A stretch of 64,000 nucleotides of DNA from GCA-2709075 sp038146865 (GTDB lineage Bacteria > Pseudomonadota > Alphaproteobacteria > MPNO01 > UBA2964), in the NCBI GenBank assembly GCA_038146865.1, contig JAYQSL010000002.1:434001-498000 (forward strand), read 5' to 3'. A program made the position numbers and the translations under genes. The notes beneath the pieces are model-generated. The model was given only the letters and a program-made list of their open reading frames with translations. It did not search any database and was not told where the DNA came from. Shown here piece by piece: positions 36,251-45,184 of this stretch (the stretch's first letter is position 1; every line of letters begins with the position of its first letter).

Positions 36251-36676
36251 TCAGATCAAACCCAAGGATTTCAATTCATTAAATAGTTTCTCGGGTAAGT
36301 ATTCTTCTTCATTGACATCTTCCCCCCCTAAATCCTTCGGGGACATTAAGGGATTTAGGTACCGCCAACCTTGGAGTGGTCTTTGGGGGGTTAAACACAC
36401 TCTAATTAGTTGAGGATCCAAGCATATCGCGCAACGGCGTTTTCCACCTCTACCAATTGCTTCTTCAAATCCAATGATCCTTTGTCTCACACGGATGAAA
36501 CCCTTAATAACCCAATAAATCGACCCGTCATCTATTAATTCTTTTGACCGCTTGGGAGTATTTCTCGTTAAGTGGCGAAGGACACCTCTATTCTCAAGCC
36601 GACGGCGAACCTGAAGCTGCGAGAGATGCTCAATGCTATCAACCCCAACAGCTAATTTTATTAAGTGCACTGCCAT
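36251..36676 (-). CDS. DUF1489 family protein
   Basis: The 141-residue protein matches the DUF1489 family, found mainly in alphaproteobacteria: LIKLAVGVDSIEHL at the start, VLRHLTRNTPKR, and IYWVIKGFIRVRQRIIGFE in the middle. Function is unknown. It is convergent with the ferredoxin reductase gene and follows the SLC13 transporter gene by 178 bases. I see no catalytic motif or membrane segment. Confidence 0.85.
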   Translation of the reverse strand: MAVHLIKLAVGVDSIEHLSQLQVRRRLENRGVLRHLTRNTPKRSKELIDDGSIYWVIKGFIRVRQRIIGFEEAIGRGGKRRCAICLDPQLIRVCLTPQRPLQGWRYLNPLMSPKDLGGEDVNEEEYLPEKLFNELKSLGLI

Positions 36677-36854
36677 ATTTTGTATCTATTTCTAATTTCC
36701 AGATTTTCAATTGAAATACTGGTTTTTGATTCTTACTGACACAACGGAAACAATACCCCTAGCTATTCTGCAAGAAATTTGACCTATTTTACGATTGCTT
36801 ATTGGTTACTTACTCGCACACAAAAAAACCAAGGTTAAGAAAAACAAATTTAAG

Positions 36855-38225
36855 TCATAAATAACCAAGAAAAGTCCACCACAACCATTGAAGCGGGACC
36901 ATTACGAACCAACCAAACAAAGCCATCGGGAATAAAATTTTTATGAATTTCCTTACCTCCAAACCTGAAATGGCTCGAGTTGCTACTAGTGGTGGGGCTT
37001 GATAGGGGAATAAAACCAAAGCCCATGCGGGAACTTGCGCCATCAGAACGGTGCTAAGTTGCCAACCAGTTGCATCAGCAATAGTGGGAGCAAATGAAGT
37101 CATTATTGCTGGCTGTCCTGGCAACGTAGTAATGATCTCCAACACCCAGCCTAAGCCAATTACCCCAGCAAAAGTCTTGAGATCGTTTCCCTCCCCGAGT
37201 TGCATAGTTGCAATCAGGTATTTACCGACAATGGTGCCAAGCCCAGAATGGGTGACGACTGCGCCAACACCAATTACTCCGGCTAAAACTATGAAAGGGC
37301 CGAAGTTCAATTTTGGAAGAAGTAGCCCGTTTGGTAGAATTCCTACTCCTGGCAAAGCGCAAAAAATGCCTGCACCTAATGCAACCCAAGCTGGCGCTAT
37401 TCCATGCAAACTATCAGTCGCCCACAAAACTAACGCCACGGTTAGAACCACTATTAACCGTAATTCCCCTGAGCCCAGCGCTCTCGGCTTGTCATTTTTT
37501 GTTTTTTTGAGAACTTGATCCGGGAAAAGCCAAAAAATGACTAGAGGTAATATCACTAGCGTCCCCAGACCAATAACAGGGAAATGAAGCAATAAGTATT
37601 CGTTGTATGTAAACCTTATTCCGTGAATAGCCTCTGCTGCACCCGCCATAACGACATTCGGGACGGACGCCGGCAGGATTGAAAATGTCGGGGTCAACGC
37701 ACCAACCCCGACAGCTAAAATTAAGCCAGCGTGACCGTTGCTACCCTCTCTAAATCCCATTCTTTTAGCCAGTGCGAGTATTATGGGTAACATGATGGTA
37801 ACCCGCCCTACCGATGAAGGCATTAACAAAGCCAAAACCATCATTATAAGAACTGTACCAGCTACTAGGTGAAGATAAGATTGAGAAAATAATCTCTCGA
37901 TAAGACCAGCAAGACGCGCTCCAAGACCTGTGGTCTCTATTGCCACTCCCAATATCATACCGCCGAACACCAGCCAGGCGGCTCCTGAAAGAAACCCCGA
38001 GAATACGACTTGCGGCGGGGCAATTGAGATAACTAGAGCTAAGAAGAAGAAAATTAAAATTGTAAGATATTCGGGAAGGACCACAGTCGCCAATAGGCCT
38101 AAAACTAGTAAAAGTACACCTGCAGCACGCATTGTGCCATCACTCACTCCGACCGGGTCTGGTACAAAGAAAATAGTCAGAGCCACCAAGCTCAATAAGA
38201 ATGCTAAGATATTGCTTGTACGCAT
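36855..38225 (-). CDS. SLC13/DASS-type anion transporter
   Basis: The 456-residue membrane protein has about 11-12 hydrophobic segments and resembles the sodium/dicarboxylate or sulfate symporter (SLC13) family. The GRVTIMLPIILALAKRMGF region and the second-half LPGQPAIMTSFAPTIAD motif match the paired substrate-binding loops. I place the start at the ATG at 38225, where hydrophobic sequence begins; an upstream extension to 38336 overlaps the tRNA-Leu gene. The anion is unknown. Confidence 0.85.
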   Translation of the reverse strand: MRTSNILAFLLSLVALTIFFVPDPVGVSDGTMRAAGVLLLVLGLLATVVLPEYLTILIFFFLALVISIAPPQVVFSGFLSGAAWLVFGGMILGVAIETTGLGARLAGLIERLFSQSYLHLVAGTVLIMMVLALLMPSSVGRVTIMLPIILALAKRMGFREGSNGHAGLILAVGVGALTPTFSILPASVPNVVMAGAAEAIHGIRFTYNEYLLLHFPVIGLGTLVILPLVIFWLFPDQVLKKTKNDKPRALGSGELRLIVVLTVALVLWATDSLHGIAPAWVALGAGIFCALPGVGILPNGLLLPKLNFGPFIVLAGVIGVGAVVTHSGLGTIVGKYLIATMQLGEGNDLKTFAGVIGLGWVLEIITTLPGQPAIMTSFAPTIADATGWQLSTVLMAQVPAWALVLFPYQAPPLVATRAISGLEVRKFIKILFPMALFGWFVMVPLQWLWWTFLGYL

Positions 38226-38292
38226 AATTAATAAATCACAGAGCTTATGTCCCAAAAGTTTAGGCCCGCGCTCAGAGCAACGGGCCTTTAAA

Positions 38293-38379
38293 TGGTGCGG
38301 TCGAGAAGACTCGAACTTCCACGGGATCTCTCCCACAGCGACCTCAACGCTGCGCGTCTACCAGTTCCGCCACGACCGC
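38293..38379 (-). tRNA. tRNA-Leu (anticodon GAG)
   Basis: The minus strand folds as a class II tRNA of 87 bases with a 7-bp acceptor stem (GCGGTCG/CGACCGC), an encoded ACCA end, anticodon arm CAGCG-TTGAGGT-CGCTG (anticodon GAG), a long variable arm and T-loop TTCGAGT. It reads CUC and CUU codons. Confidence 0.95.
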
Positions 38380-38458
38380 TTCTGTGTATTATATAACCGA
38401 ACTAAGTCGGCTTCTAGGCGGGGATTAACAAATTGCTAGCTTATCCGCAAGTAAAGAC

Positions 38459-39147
38459 ATGAATAAAAAAAGCCACCCTATCCGTTGGCTAAATCAAATA
38501 GATCAACCCACCGGTTATCTTGAAGCCGTCACTTATATGGAACACCTGGTAAGTGCAATTGACCGAGGATCTGAACCAGAGACTGTTTGGTTACTAGAAC
38601 ACCCCTCGATATATACCCGAGGCACGAGTGCTTCGGACTCTGAGATTATTGATCGCGAGAGTTTTCCAATTTACGAAACTGGACGTGGTGGTAAATTTAC
38701 CTATCACGGTCCGGGACAAATTGTTGGCTATACCATGCTTGATCTAAGAAAACGAAAGATGGATATACGTGCGTTTGTTCATGATCTCGAGGAGTGGATC
38801 ATCGCGACATTAGCAAAGTTTAGTATTAGGGAGAGCGCAGAAAGAACAAAATTGGTATTTGGGTTGTCTGTAACAAAAGCTCCAAAAATGGGCTCCCTGA
38901 AGAGAAAAAAATTGCCGCCATCGGGGTTCGTGTCCGGCGTTGGATCAGCTACCACGGAATATCTATAAATGTAGAGCCAGACCTAAGGCATTTTAAAGGT
39001 ATCATCCCATGCGGAATACCGGAGTTTGGGGTCACCTCTTTGCTTGATCTCGGTATTACTGCAACTATGAACGATGTTGCAGATGCTATGCATTTAAGTT
39101 TTGAAGAAACATTCGGACGCAAAACGCAAATAGATCCCAAAATTTAA
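38459..39147 (+). CDS. lipB: Octanoyl-(acyl-carrier-protein):protein transferase (one-base frameshift)
   Basis: LipB moves octanoyl groups from ACP to lipoyl-dependent enzymes. The first frame (38459 to about 38851) holds the N-terminus with RGTSASDSEI and GRGGKFTYHGPGQ. The same protein continues one frame over from ATTGGT at 38851 to a stop at 39145-39147, including the catalytic Lys in KKIAAIGVRVRRW and Cys in IIPCGIPEFG. The break is a run of four As (38848-38851) where five are needed. Repaired, the protein has 229 residues, the normal length. Sequence error is likelier than gene decay, since both catalytic residues persist. Confidence 0.88.
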
Positions 39148-39241
39148 AAAAGCCCTTACTTTTATATTTCCATAAATATTTTTTGTAGTGCTAGGAGTTA
39201 GGCGTCATTCAGGCGGGCCATAATACGTGTGCCCCAGGATG

Positions 39242-39955
39242 TTAATTTAATAATTGAATGAAATATTTTGTCTGCTGAATTTCTTCCCTAATATATTCTC
39301 TTCTAGAGGTTGCTTCGTGATCCGTTCCCCAACGCGACTCTTGGTAGATTTCATCCAAAAAAGCCATTTCATATACCTGCTCAACATCCAAAAATCCTTC
39401 GGTTAAAGAAATAGCAAGAACAATCGATCCAGTCAGTGAGGTAATAGATAGCAAGCCAGAAAACTTGAATGCATCATAACACGCTATCAGGGCCTTCAAT
39501 TTGGTTAGAGCCTCTGCCGACTGCTCTATAGGTTGTATACCTTGTGTCACGGCTAAATCTATCTCGTATGTGGTCCTCAACCAATTAACCGGAATGCTCC
39601 ATCTCTCATTCTGCTTAATAGCAAGATCTTCAGGTGTGTTTACTCGGTAACATAAAAGATCCGTATTCACGTAAGTGTGTATCTCTGATACCAGTTCATT
39701 AAGTTTTGGACCGACCTTATCTATCGCAGTATTAGCAAGCTGGGTAATTCTTAGACTTTTTGAATCTATTTTTTTGTCCTGTTCTCGCCACTCATTGCAA
39801 ACAGCATCAGCAAGTTTACGGGTAGATAACTTTAGAGATCTTCTCTCTGGGGTAACAAGAGGCTTTCCATCTAGCTCGACCTGAAAAAAATTGTCTATTT
39901 CTACGGTTTGAGCATCCTTAAAAAACCGTTTAGTTTTTGATCTAAAGTCCACCAT
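39242..39955 (-). CDS. ATP12-family F1-ATPase assembly chaperone
   Basis: ATP12 proteins chaperone the alpha subunit of F1-ATPase in mitochondria and alphaproteobacteria. The 237-residue protein (from the ATG at 39955) has RFFKDAQTVEIDNFFQVELDGKPLVTPERR, an EWREQDKKIDSKSLRITQLANTAID segment and the C-terminal WGTDHEA motif of the family. A TTG extension to 40009 adds a poorly conserved leader. It follows the HAD phosphatase gene by 66 bases. Confidence 0.9.
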   Translation of the reverse strand: MVDFRSKTKRFFKDAQTVEIDNFFQVELDGKPLVTPERRSLKLSTRKLADAVCNEWREQDKKIDSKSLRITQLANTAIDKVGPKLNELVSEIHTYVNTDLLCYRVNTPEDLAIKQNERWSIPVNWLRTTYEIDLAVTQGIQPIEQSAEALTKLKALIACYDAFKFSGLLSITSLTGSIVLAISLTEGFLDVEQVYEMAFLDEIYQESRWGTDHEATSRREYIREEIQQTKYFIQLLN

Positions 39956-40021
39956 TGAACCAATTTGATTATACTGTGATTTATTTTTTCTAATAAAGTT
40001 CTGCCTCAATCGGCTATATTT

Positions 40022-40714
40022 CTACCCAAGGCAGGTTACCCCCAATAACTTAGTCACTGTTGGACAGATTTCTGAGACATCACAGACTACACTTTCTGCT
40101 CCAGCTGATAATAGTTCGTTCGGTTCATGAACACCCCATGAAACCCCAACGGCCCTAGCACCTGCATTACGCGCCATCTGGATATCAAAGGTGGTATCCC
40201 CAATCATTAGAGCAGCATTTGCAGCCACTCCGGTCTCTGATAATGCCTGATACATCAGTTCAGGGTTGGGTTTACCCGGACCATTATCGGTCGTTTTAAC
40301 AAATAGAAAATAATGCTCGATACCTTTAGATTTGAGTATTTCTCTTAGGCGCCCGCCAGAACGGCTTGTTATTATTCCAAGAACAAACCCCATATCATCT
40401 AACTGAGCGAGCATTTCTTCAACGCCAAGGAATAGTTCTTCATCTCGGTTCCGACGAGGACGAATGCCTCGAGAAACCTCCTCGTAATAGGTTTTTATTT
40501 TTTGCATTTCGATATTACCGGCCTCTGGCAAAAGGCTCTTAATAGACTCCTCCCAAGGAAGACCAATAATCCGACGAATCGCACTTGGTTCAGGCCGGGG
40601 GAAGCCACAAGCCGCCCAACATTCCGTGACACCCGCAATAATTGAAGCCGCACTATCAAGTAAAGTACCGTCTAAATCGAAGGCCACGAGCTTTAAATCG
40701 TTAGATTTTTTCAT
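40022..40714 (-). CDS. HAD-superfamily phosphatase (phosphoglycolate phosphatase-like)
   Basis: The 230-residue protein has the nucleophile motif AFDLDGTLLDSAASI at 12-26, a helical cap, the Ser/Thr motif GIITSRSGG, Lys in GPGKPNPELMYQA and the acidic IGDTTFDIQMARNAG. This set fits HAD subfamily IA phosphatases such as Gph. In alphaproteobacteria a gene like this often sits beside rluC and ATP12, as here. The substrate is not certain. Confidence 0.88.
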   Translation of the reverse strand: MKKSNDLKLVAFDLDGTLLDSAASIIAGVTECWAACGFPRPEPSAIRRIIGLPWEESIKSLLPEAGNIEMQKIKTYYEEVSRGIRPRRNRDEELFLGVEEMLAQLDDMGFVLGIITSRSGGRLREILKSKGIEHYFLFVKTTDNGPGKPNPELMYQALSETGVAANAALMIGDTTFDIQMARNAGARAVGVSWGVHEPNELLSAGAESVVCDVSEICPTVTKLLGVTCLG

Positions 40715-40774
40715 TTAGAAACTGGAGTAAAATTCACGTTATAGAAAATCTTAGGTAACGGTCAGATCCCTCTT

Positions 40775-41761
40775 TTAAGTCTTTCTTCTATCTGGTTGGT
40801 CAACTAAGTCTCCCAAATTTCTTTCAAAACCAAAGTATCTCATAGTCTCCAACATGAAATCGGGTGGTTCGGCCTTTAGTGCCAAAAGACCCTTCCGAGG
40901 ATGCTCCAACGTAATAGCTCTGGAGTGGAGATGCAGTCTATTTCCACAAGGCAGCCCTTCCGGGGTCGCCAGGCGGGCACCATACTTTCTATCACCTATA
41001 ATAGGAGAGCCTATCGCGCTGCAATGAACCCGTATTTGATGTGTTCTTCCGGTCTCTGGGTACAGAGCCATCCACGCTACGTCTTGCCCAGCGTTGTCGA
41101 TAACGACATAACGGGTTATTGCCCGACGACCGGTCCCGCTAACTATTTTTTCTTTCCCAAGCTCACCTCTTTTATCAAGCGGTAAATCTATCTCACCCTT
41201 AGCAGGGCTAGGGGTGCTCAATACGATTGCCCAATAGGTTTTTTCTATTTCTCGTTCACGAAAGGCTTTCGCCAACGCTCGAGCTGAAAAACTATTTCGC
41301 GCTAGAACAAGAACGCCACTGGTATCCCGATCCAAGCGGTGCACTAGTTTTGGACGCTCTTCCCCGGGCTTGCTTAATGCCCCCATCAAGCCATCGATGT
41401 GCCGCTGTACCTTGCTCCCCCCCTGAACCGCAATCCCCTGAGGTTTATTAATAACAATGATATCGTCATCTCGATAAATCTCCGCCTCTCTTATCAATTT
41501 GAGGTCTGTCAGGTCATGATGATATTGTTTCTCTCTGCTATGCTTCTTGGTGCCAGTCTCAAAGGATGGAACTCTGATTACCTGTCCGCTCTCGAGCCGA
41601 GTTGAGGCCCTTACACGCCGCCCATCCAACCGGATCTGACCAGTTCGAGACAACTTTTCGACCTGCGCCTGAGGCACTCTCCCAAATTTTTTTCTCAACC
41701 ATCGGTCCAGACGCATACCATCGTCATCCGGGGGTATCTCAAATATATTTAGATTACTCAT
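40775..41761 (-). CDS. rluC: Pseudouridine synthase, RluC/RluD family
   Basis: The 328-residue enzyme isomerises uridines in 23S rRNA. It has an N-terminal S4 RNA-binding domain (about 14-75) and the catalytic aspartate Asp145 in HRLDRDTSGVLVLARN. The PETGRTHQIRVHCSAIGSPIIGDRKYG block is typical. The S4 domain, catalytic motif and length favour RluC; exact target bases are inferred only. Confidence 0.92.
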   Translation of the reverse strand: MSNLNIFEIPPDDDGMRLDRWLRKKFGRVPQAQVEKLSRTGQIRLDGRRVRASTRLESGQVIRVPSFETGTKKHSREKQYHHDLTDLKLIREAEIYRDDDIIVINKPQGIAVQGGSKVQRHIDGLMGALSKPGEERPKLVHRLDRDTSGVLVLARNSFSARALAKAFREREIEKTYWAIVLSTPSPAKGEIDLPLDKRGELGKEKIVSGTGRRAITRYVVIDNAGQDVAWMALYPETGRTHQIRVHCSAIGSPIIGDRKYGARLATPEGLPCGNRLHLHSRAITLEHPRKGLLALKAEPPDFMLETMRYFGFERNLGDLVDQPDRRKT

Positions 41762-41891
41762 ATGTCAGCGATAATTTCAGAATAAGAAACCGATCTAGAA
41801 AAAGGGACAATAGCACCCCGACTATTTGAGTAATCCTGAGACTATGTTCATTCCCCTCTAAAATAACGATATGTCTCCCTAAATCTAGTAA

Positions 41892-43250
41892 CTAGTTATT
41901 TTTTTCCCTTAGCTTTTGCCAATAGCTTAGCCGTTTTCTAATTTCTCTCTCGAAACCTCTCTCAACTGGATTGTAAAGGGTCATCCTTTCCAACTCAGAT
42001 GGCCAGTAACTTTGGCCGGAGAAACCTTCCTCCGTATTGTGATCGTAGATATAACCCAATCCATACCCCAAGTCTTTCATTAAACCCGTTGGCGCGTTCA
42101 GAATATGCCTCGGTGGATCCAAAGATCCTGTTTGCTCGGCAAGCCTCATTGCCTTCTTAAAGGCCAAATAACTTGCGTTTGATTTTGGTGCAGAAGCCAA
42201 GTAGAGAACGGATTGTGCTAAGGCAAGCTCTCCGTCGGGACTTCCAAGCCTCTCATAGGCCTGCGCCGCAGAGACGGTAAATTGCAGCGCTGAAGGATCT
42301 GTTAATCCAATATCCTCAGAAGCGAACCTCACCAATCGGCGAGCAATAAAGTTAGGGTCCTCTCCCCCAACTAACATGCGAGCTAACCAATATAGAGCGG
42401 CATCTCCATCGGAGCCTCTGAGCGATTTATGAAGTGCGCTTATCAGATTGTAGTGATTATCACCTCGTTTATCATAAAGAGGCGCACGTTTGGAAATAAT
42501 TTTGGTTAAATAATCTTCTTCTATGATCTCTGTGCAGTTCGCTGAAACAAGCGACTCAACCATATTAAGTAAACTGCGGGCGTCTCCATTCGCCATCTCG
42601 CAAATAGCTTTTCGTGCTGTTTCACTGAGAGGCAACCTAGCGCCGATTTCATCTTCCGCACGGCTCAGAATCTTTTCCAGAGCGGTATTATCAAGACGTT
42701 TCAGCTGTAAAACCTGACACCTAGACAGCAATGCTGAATTCAATGCAAAAGATGGGTTCTCAGTGGTCGCTCCAATTAAGATTATCGCTCCGACTTCGAT
42801 TACTGGTAGAAAGCTGTCTTGCTGAGACTTATTAAAACGATGAATTTCATCAACAAACAATATTGTTTTCTGTCCACCATCCGACCGAGTGTAGGCCTCG
42901 TCAAAAATTTGTCTAAGCTCTTTAACCCCAGACTGGATTGCACTGGCAAAAACAATGTGGGAATGCGATAAGTCAGCGAGAATTCTGCCAATTGTCGTCT
43001 TACCGACTCCCGCTTCTCCCCAGAGGATGATCGAAAAAAAATTTCCAGATTGGACCATACTGCTGATTGGCATATTTGGGCCCAACAGATGTTCTTGTCC
43101 GAAAACCTGATCCAGAGAGATAGGCCTTAATTTATCTGCAAGCGGACGTTCGCCGATTTCACTACTCCTATAAAACCTTGCTTCTATACTCGATATTAAC
43201 GAAGGACTACGGACAGAATTTCTCCATCTCTTCTGATCGAAAGAGCCCAT
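41892..43250 (-). CDS. rarA: Replication-associated recombination protein A (RarA/MgsA)
   Basis: RarA is an AAA+ ATPase that acts at stalled replication forks. The 452-residue protein has RPLADKLRPISLDQVFGQEHLLG, Walker A GEAGVGKT (78-85), Walker B ILFVDEIHRFNKSQQD and the GATTENPSF sensor, with the MgsA C-terminal domain beyond 250. The only plausible start is the ATG at 43250, which lies inside the end of the protease gene with a 55-base overlap; no ATG, GTG or TTG occurs later before the conserved region. Confidence 0.92.
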   Translation of the reverse strand: MGSFDQKRWRNSVRSPSLISSIEARFYRSSEIGERPLADKLRPISLDQVFGQEHLLGPNMPISSMVQSGNFFSIILWGEAGVGKTTIGRILADLSHSHIVFASAIQSGVKELRQIFDEAYTRSDGGQKTILFVDEIHRFNKSQQDSFLPVIEVGAIILIGATTENPSFALNSALLSRCQVLQLKRLDNTALEKILSRAEDEIGARLPLSETARKAICEMANGDARSLLNMVESLVSANCTEIIEEDYLTKIISKRAPLYDKRGDNHYNLISALHKSLRGSDGDAALYWLARMLVGGEDPNFIARRLVRFASEDIGLTDPSALQFTVSAAQAYERLGSPDGELALAQSVLYLASAPKSNASYLAFKKAMRLAEQTGSLDPPRHILNAPTGLMKDLGYGLGYIYDHNTEEGFSGQSYWPSELERMTLYNPVERGFEREIRKRLSYWQKLREKNN

Positions 43251-44605
43251 TCCCTCTGAGTTTTCTGAAACAACCTCTTAGCTGTTAGAACTCTGTCGAC
43301 GTTTTTCCCATTCACCTTGATGAGATAATCGCCGGGTCGTAAGCCAAGCCTTTTTGCAGGGCTTCGCATTCGTACTTCTAATATGATGACCCCCTGGGTT
43401 AGAGGATCAATCGATAACTCTTCAGCGAGTGCAGGCGACATATTGGCGATAACAGCGCCGGAGAGTGGATGCCGGCCCCGCAACCTTGTTAAATTTTTTG
43501 GAGGCTTTTCTGGAGCGATCTCAATGGGTAATTTAAGTTTAATGAACCGTCCATTTCTCCAAACTTTTAGATCGACGTTTTCTCCAGGCTTTAAAATCGC
43601 AATTCGAAACCGCAACGCGGCTGGCGTTTCGACATCTTTTTGGTTAAGCGACACAACGACATCTCCAAGCTCCATACCCGCTCGATCAGCAGGCCCGCCT
43701 GGGTAGATATTATTGATTATTATTCCGACTGGTCTCTTTAACCCCAAATTTAAAGCAATGCGGCTTGTTAACTGTTGCCCACCGGCCCCAAACCAAGGAG
43801 ATAAAATCTTTGTCCCCTCTAGGGCGCTATCAATGACGCGTTCAACCATATTTGAAGGGATTGCAAAACCTATCCCCTGCGAACCACCACTCCGACTATA
43901 AATAGCTGTGTTTATTCCTACCAATCTTCCATCCATAGCAACCAACGCACCACCGCTATTGCCTGGGTTTATCGCCGCATCGGTTTGAATAAAAAAACTA
44001 AAATCAGATATTCCTGCTGCGGCTCGAGATAATGCAGAGACGATACCGCTAGTCACGGTTTGCCCCACTCCGAATGGATTTCCAATTGCCAACACTAAAT
44101 CACCGACCTGGAGTTCATCCGAATTGCGTAATTTTAGCGCTGGCAACATCTCTCCCTTTGTATCTAATTTGAGCACAGCAAGGTCGGTTCTTTTATCCGC
44201 AAGGATTAACTTCCCTTCCAACTCTCTCCTATCAGATAACACCACAGTTATTTGGTTTGCACCTTCAATAACATGGTAATTCGTTACTACTATCCCGTTT
44301 GGACGAACAATAACTCCTGAGCCAAGAGAATTTTGGACCCTGTTTTGAGGCGCGCCAAAATTAAAGTTATCTCCAAAAAATTGTCTAAAGAAAGGATCAT
44401 CTGCAAACGGAGATACTCTCGTTTTAACAACCTTTTTTGTATAAATATTGACAACTGCCGGAGATGCCTTTTTTACCAATGGAGCAAATGAGAGGCTTAT
44501 TTCTTTTTTGGATAAAGGTAGCCTTACCTGCGCAAATGATGGGTGGGTTATCCCACAATTTATAAAGAAAACAATGAAAACAAAAAGCTTTGTAAAAAAT
44601 TTCAT
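43196..44605 (-). CDS. degP: DegP/DegQ-type periplasmic serine protease
   Basis: The protease degrades misfolded periplasmic proteins. From the ATG at 44605 the protein has 469 residues, a signal peptide (1-26, ending near PSFAQ), the catalytic triad His111 (NYHVIEGA), Asp141 (RTDLAVLKLD) and Ser217 (NPGNSGGAL), and two PDZ domains (about 255-345 and 375-465). An upstream TTG would add two codons. It starts about 17 bases after the frameshifted end of rplQ but is separated from it by the terminator at 44643. Confidence 0.95.
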   Translation of the reverse strand: MKFFTKLFVFIVFFINCGITHPSFAQVRLPLSKKEISLSFAPLVKKASPAVVNIYTKKVVKTRVSPFADDPFFRQFFGDNFNFGAPQNRVQNSLGSGVIVRPNGIVVTNYHVIEGANQITVVLSDRRELEGKLILADKRTDLAVLKLDTKGEMLPALKLRNSDELQVGDLVLAIGNPFGVGQTVTSGIVSALSRAAAGISDFSFFIQTDAAINPGNSGGALVAMDGRLVGINTAIYSRSGGSQGIGFAIPSNMVERVIDSALEGTKILSPWFGAGGQQLTSRIALNLGLKRPVGIIINNIYPGGPADRAGMELGDVVVSLNQKDVETPAALRFRIAILKPGENVDLKVWRNGRFIKLKLPIEIAPEKPPKNLTRLRGRHPLSGAVIANMSPALAEELSIDPLTQGVIILEVRMRSPAKRLGLRPGDYLIKVNGKNVDRVLTAKRLFQKTQREWALSIRRDGEILSVVLR

Positions 44606-44642
44606 TATCAATCCGTAAGTCTCATGGATCGAGGCTCAAAAT

Positions 44643-44672
44643 AAAAAAAGAGGCAACCAAAAGGCTGCCCCT
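44643..44672 (-). terminator. Rho-independent terminator after rplQ
   Basis: On the minus strand GGGGCAGCC-TTTT-GGTTGCCTC (arms 44663-44671 and 44650-44658, two G-T pairs) is followed by seven Ts (44643-44649). It lies 24 bases after the restored rplQ stop and ends the alpha operon. Confidence 0.9.
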
Positions 44673-44695
44673 AAATTGAATAAGCAGCACTGTTA

Positions 44696-45131
44696 CTAGG
44701 CTGCTGCAGGTGTTTCTTCCTCTGTGGCCACCATCGAAAACTGGCCCAGAATCTTGACCTTTCGCTTCGATATCTCGATCAACCAACTCGATATAAGCCA
44801 TAGGCGCATTATCGCCGCGTCTGAAACCGGCTTTAATTACCCTGGTGTATCCACCGGGTCTTTCCGCATAACGCTCAGCCAAGGCTTCGAACAATTTAGC
44901 TGCAAGTGAAGTGTCATTATTTAACTTAGCAAGAGCCTGCCTGCGCGCGTGGAGCGTGCCCCTTTTTCCGAGAGTAACTAAGCTATCAGCGAAAGCTCGT
45001 AATTCCTTTGCCTTAGGCAGGGTTGTCTTAATCTGTTCATGCTTGATTAACGCCGCCGCCATATTTCTCAGCATCGCCTTCCTGTGTGAACTGGTTCTGT
45101 TGAGCTTCCGGCCGCTTTTGCGGTGTCTCAT
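44696..45131 (-). CDS. rplQ: 50S ribosomal protein L17 (one-base frameshift near the C-terminus)
   Basis: L17 starts MRHRKSGRKLNRTSSHRKAMLRNMAAALI and continues with ERPGGYTRVIKAGFRRGDNAPMAYIELVDRD, all standard. After EAKGQDSGPV the given frame runs on to 44622 through the terminator, producing nonsense. One base fewer, for example in the four-base run at 44737-44740, gives the tail VATEEETPAAA and a stop at 44696-44698, a typical alphaproteobacterial L17 tail and 144 residues in total. I therefore annotate the end at 44696. It is the last gene of the alpha operon. Confidence 0.9.
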
Positions 45132-45184
45132 AACCTCTGCTCCTTAGTGACTAAATACTCTTGATTTTCTGATTTGGTAACAAA

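Noticed and set aside
37051..38439. Plus-strand frames opposite the SLC13 transporter and tRNA-Leu
   Set aside because: Proline- and threonine-rich antisense shadows; one runs across a tRNA.
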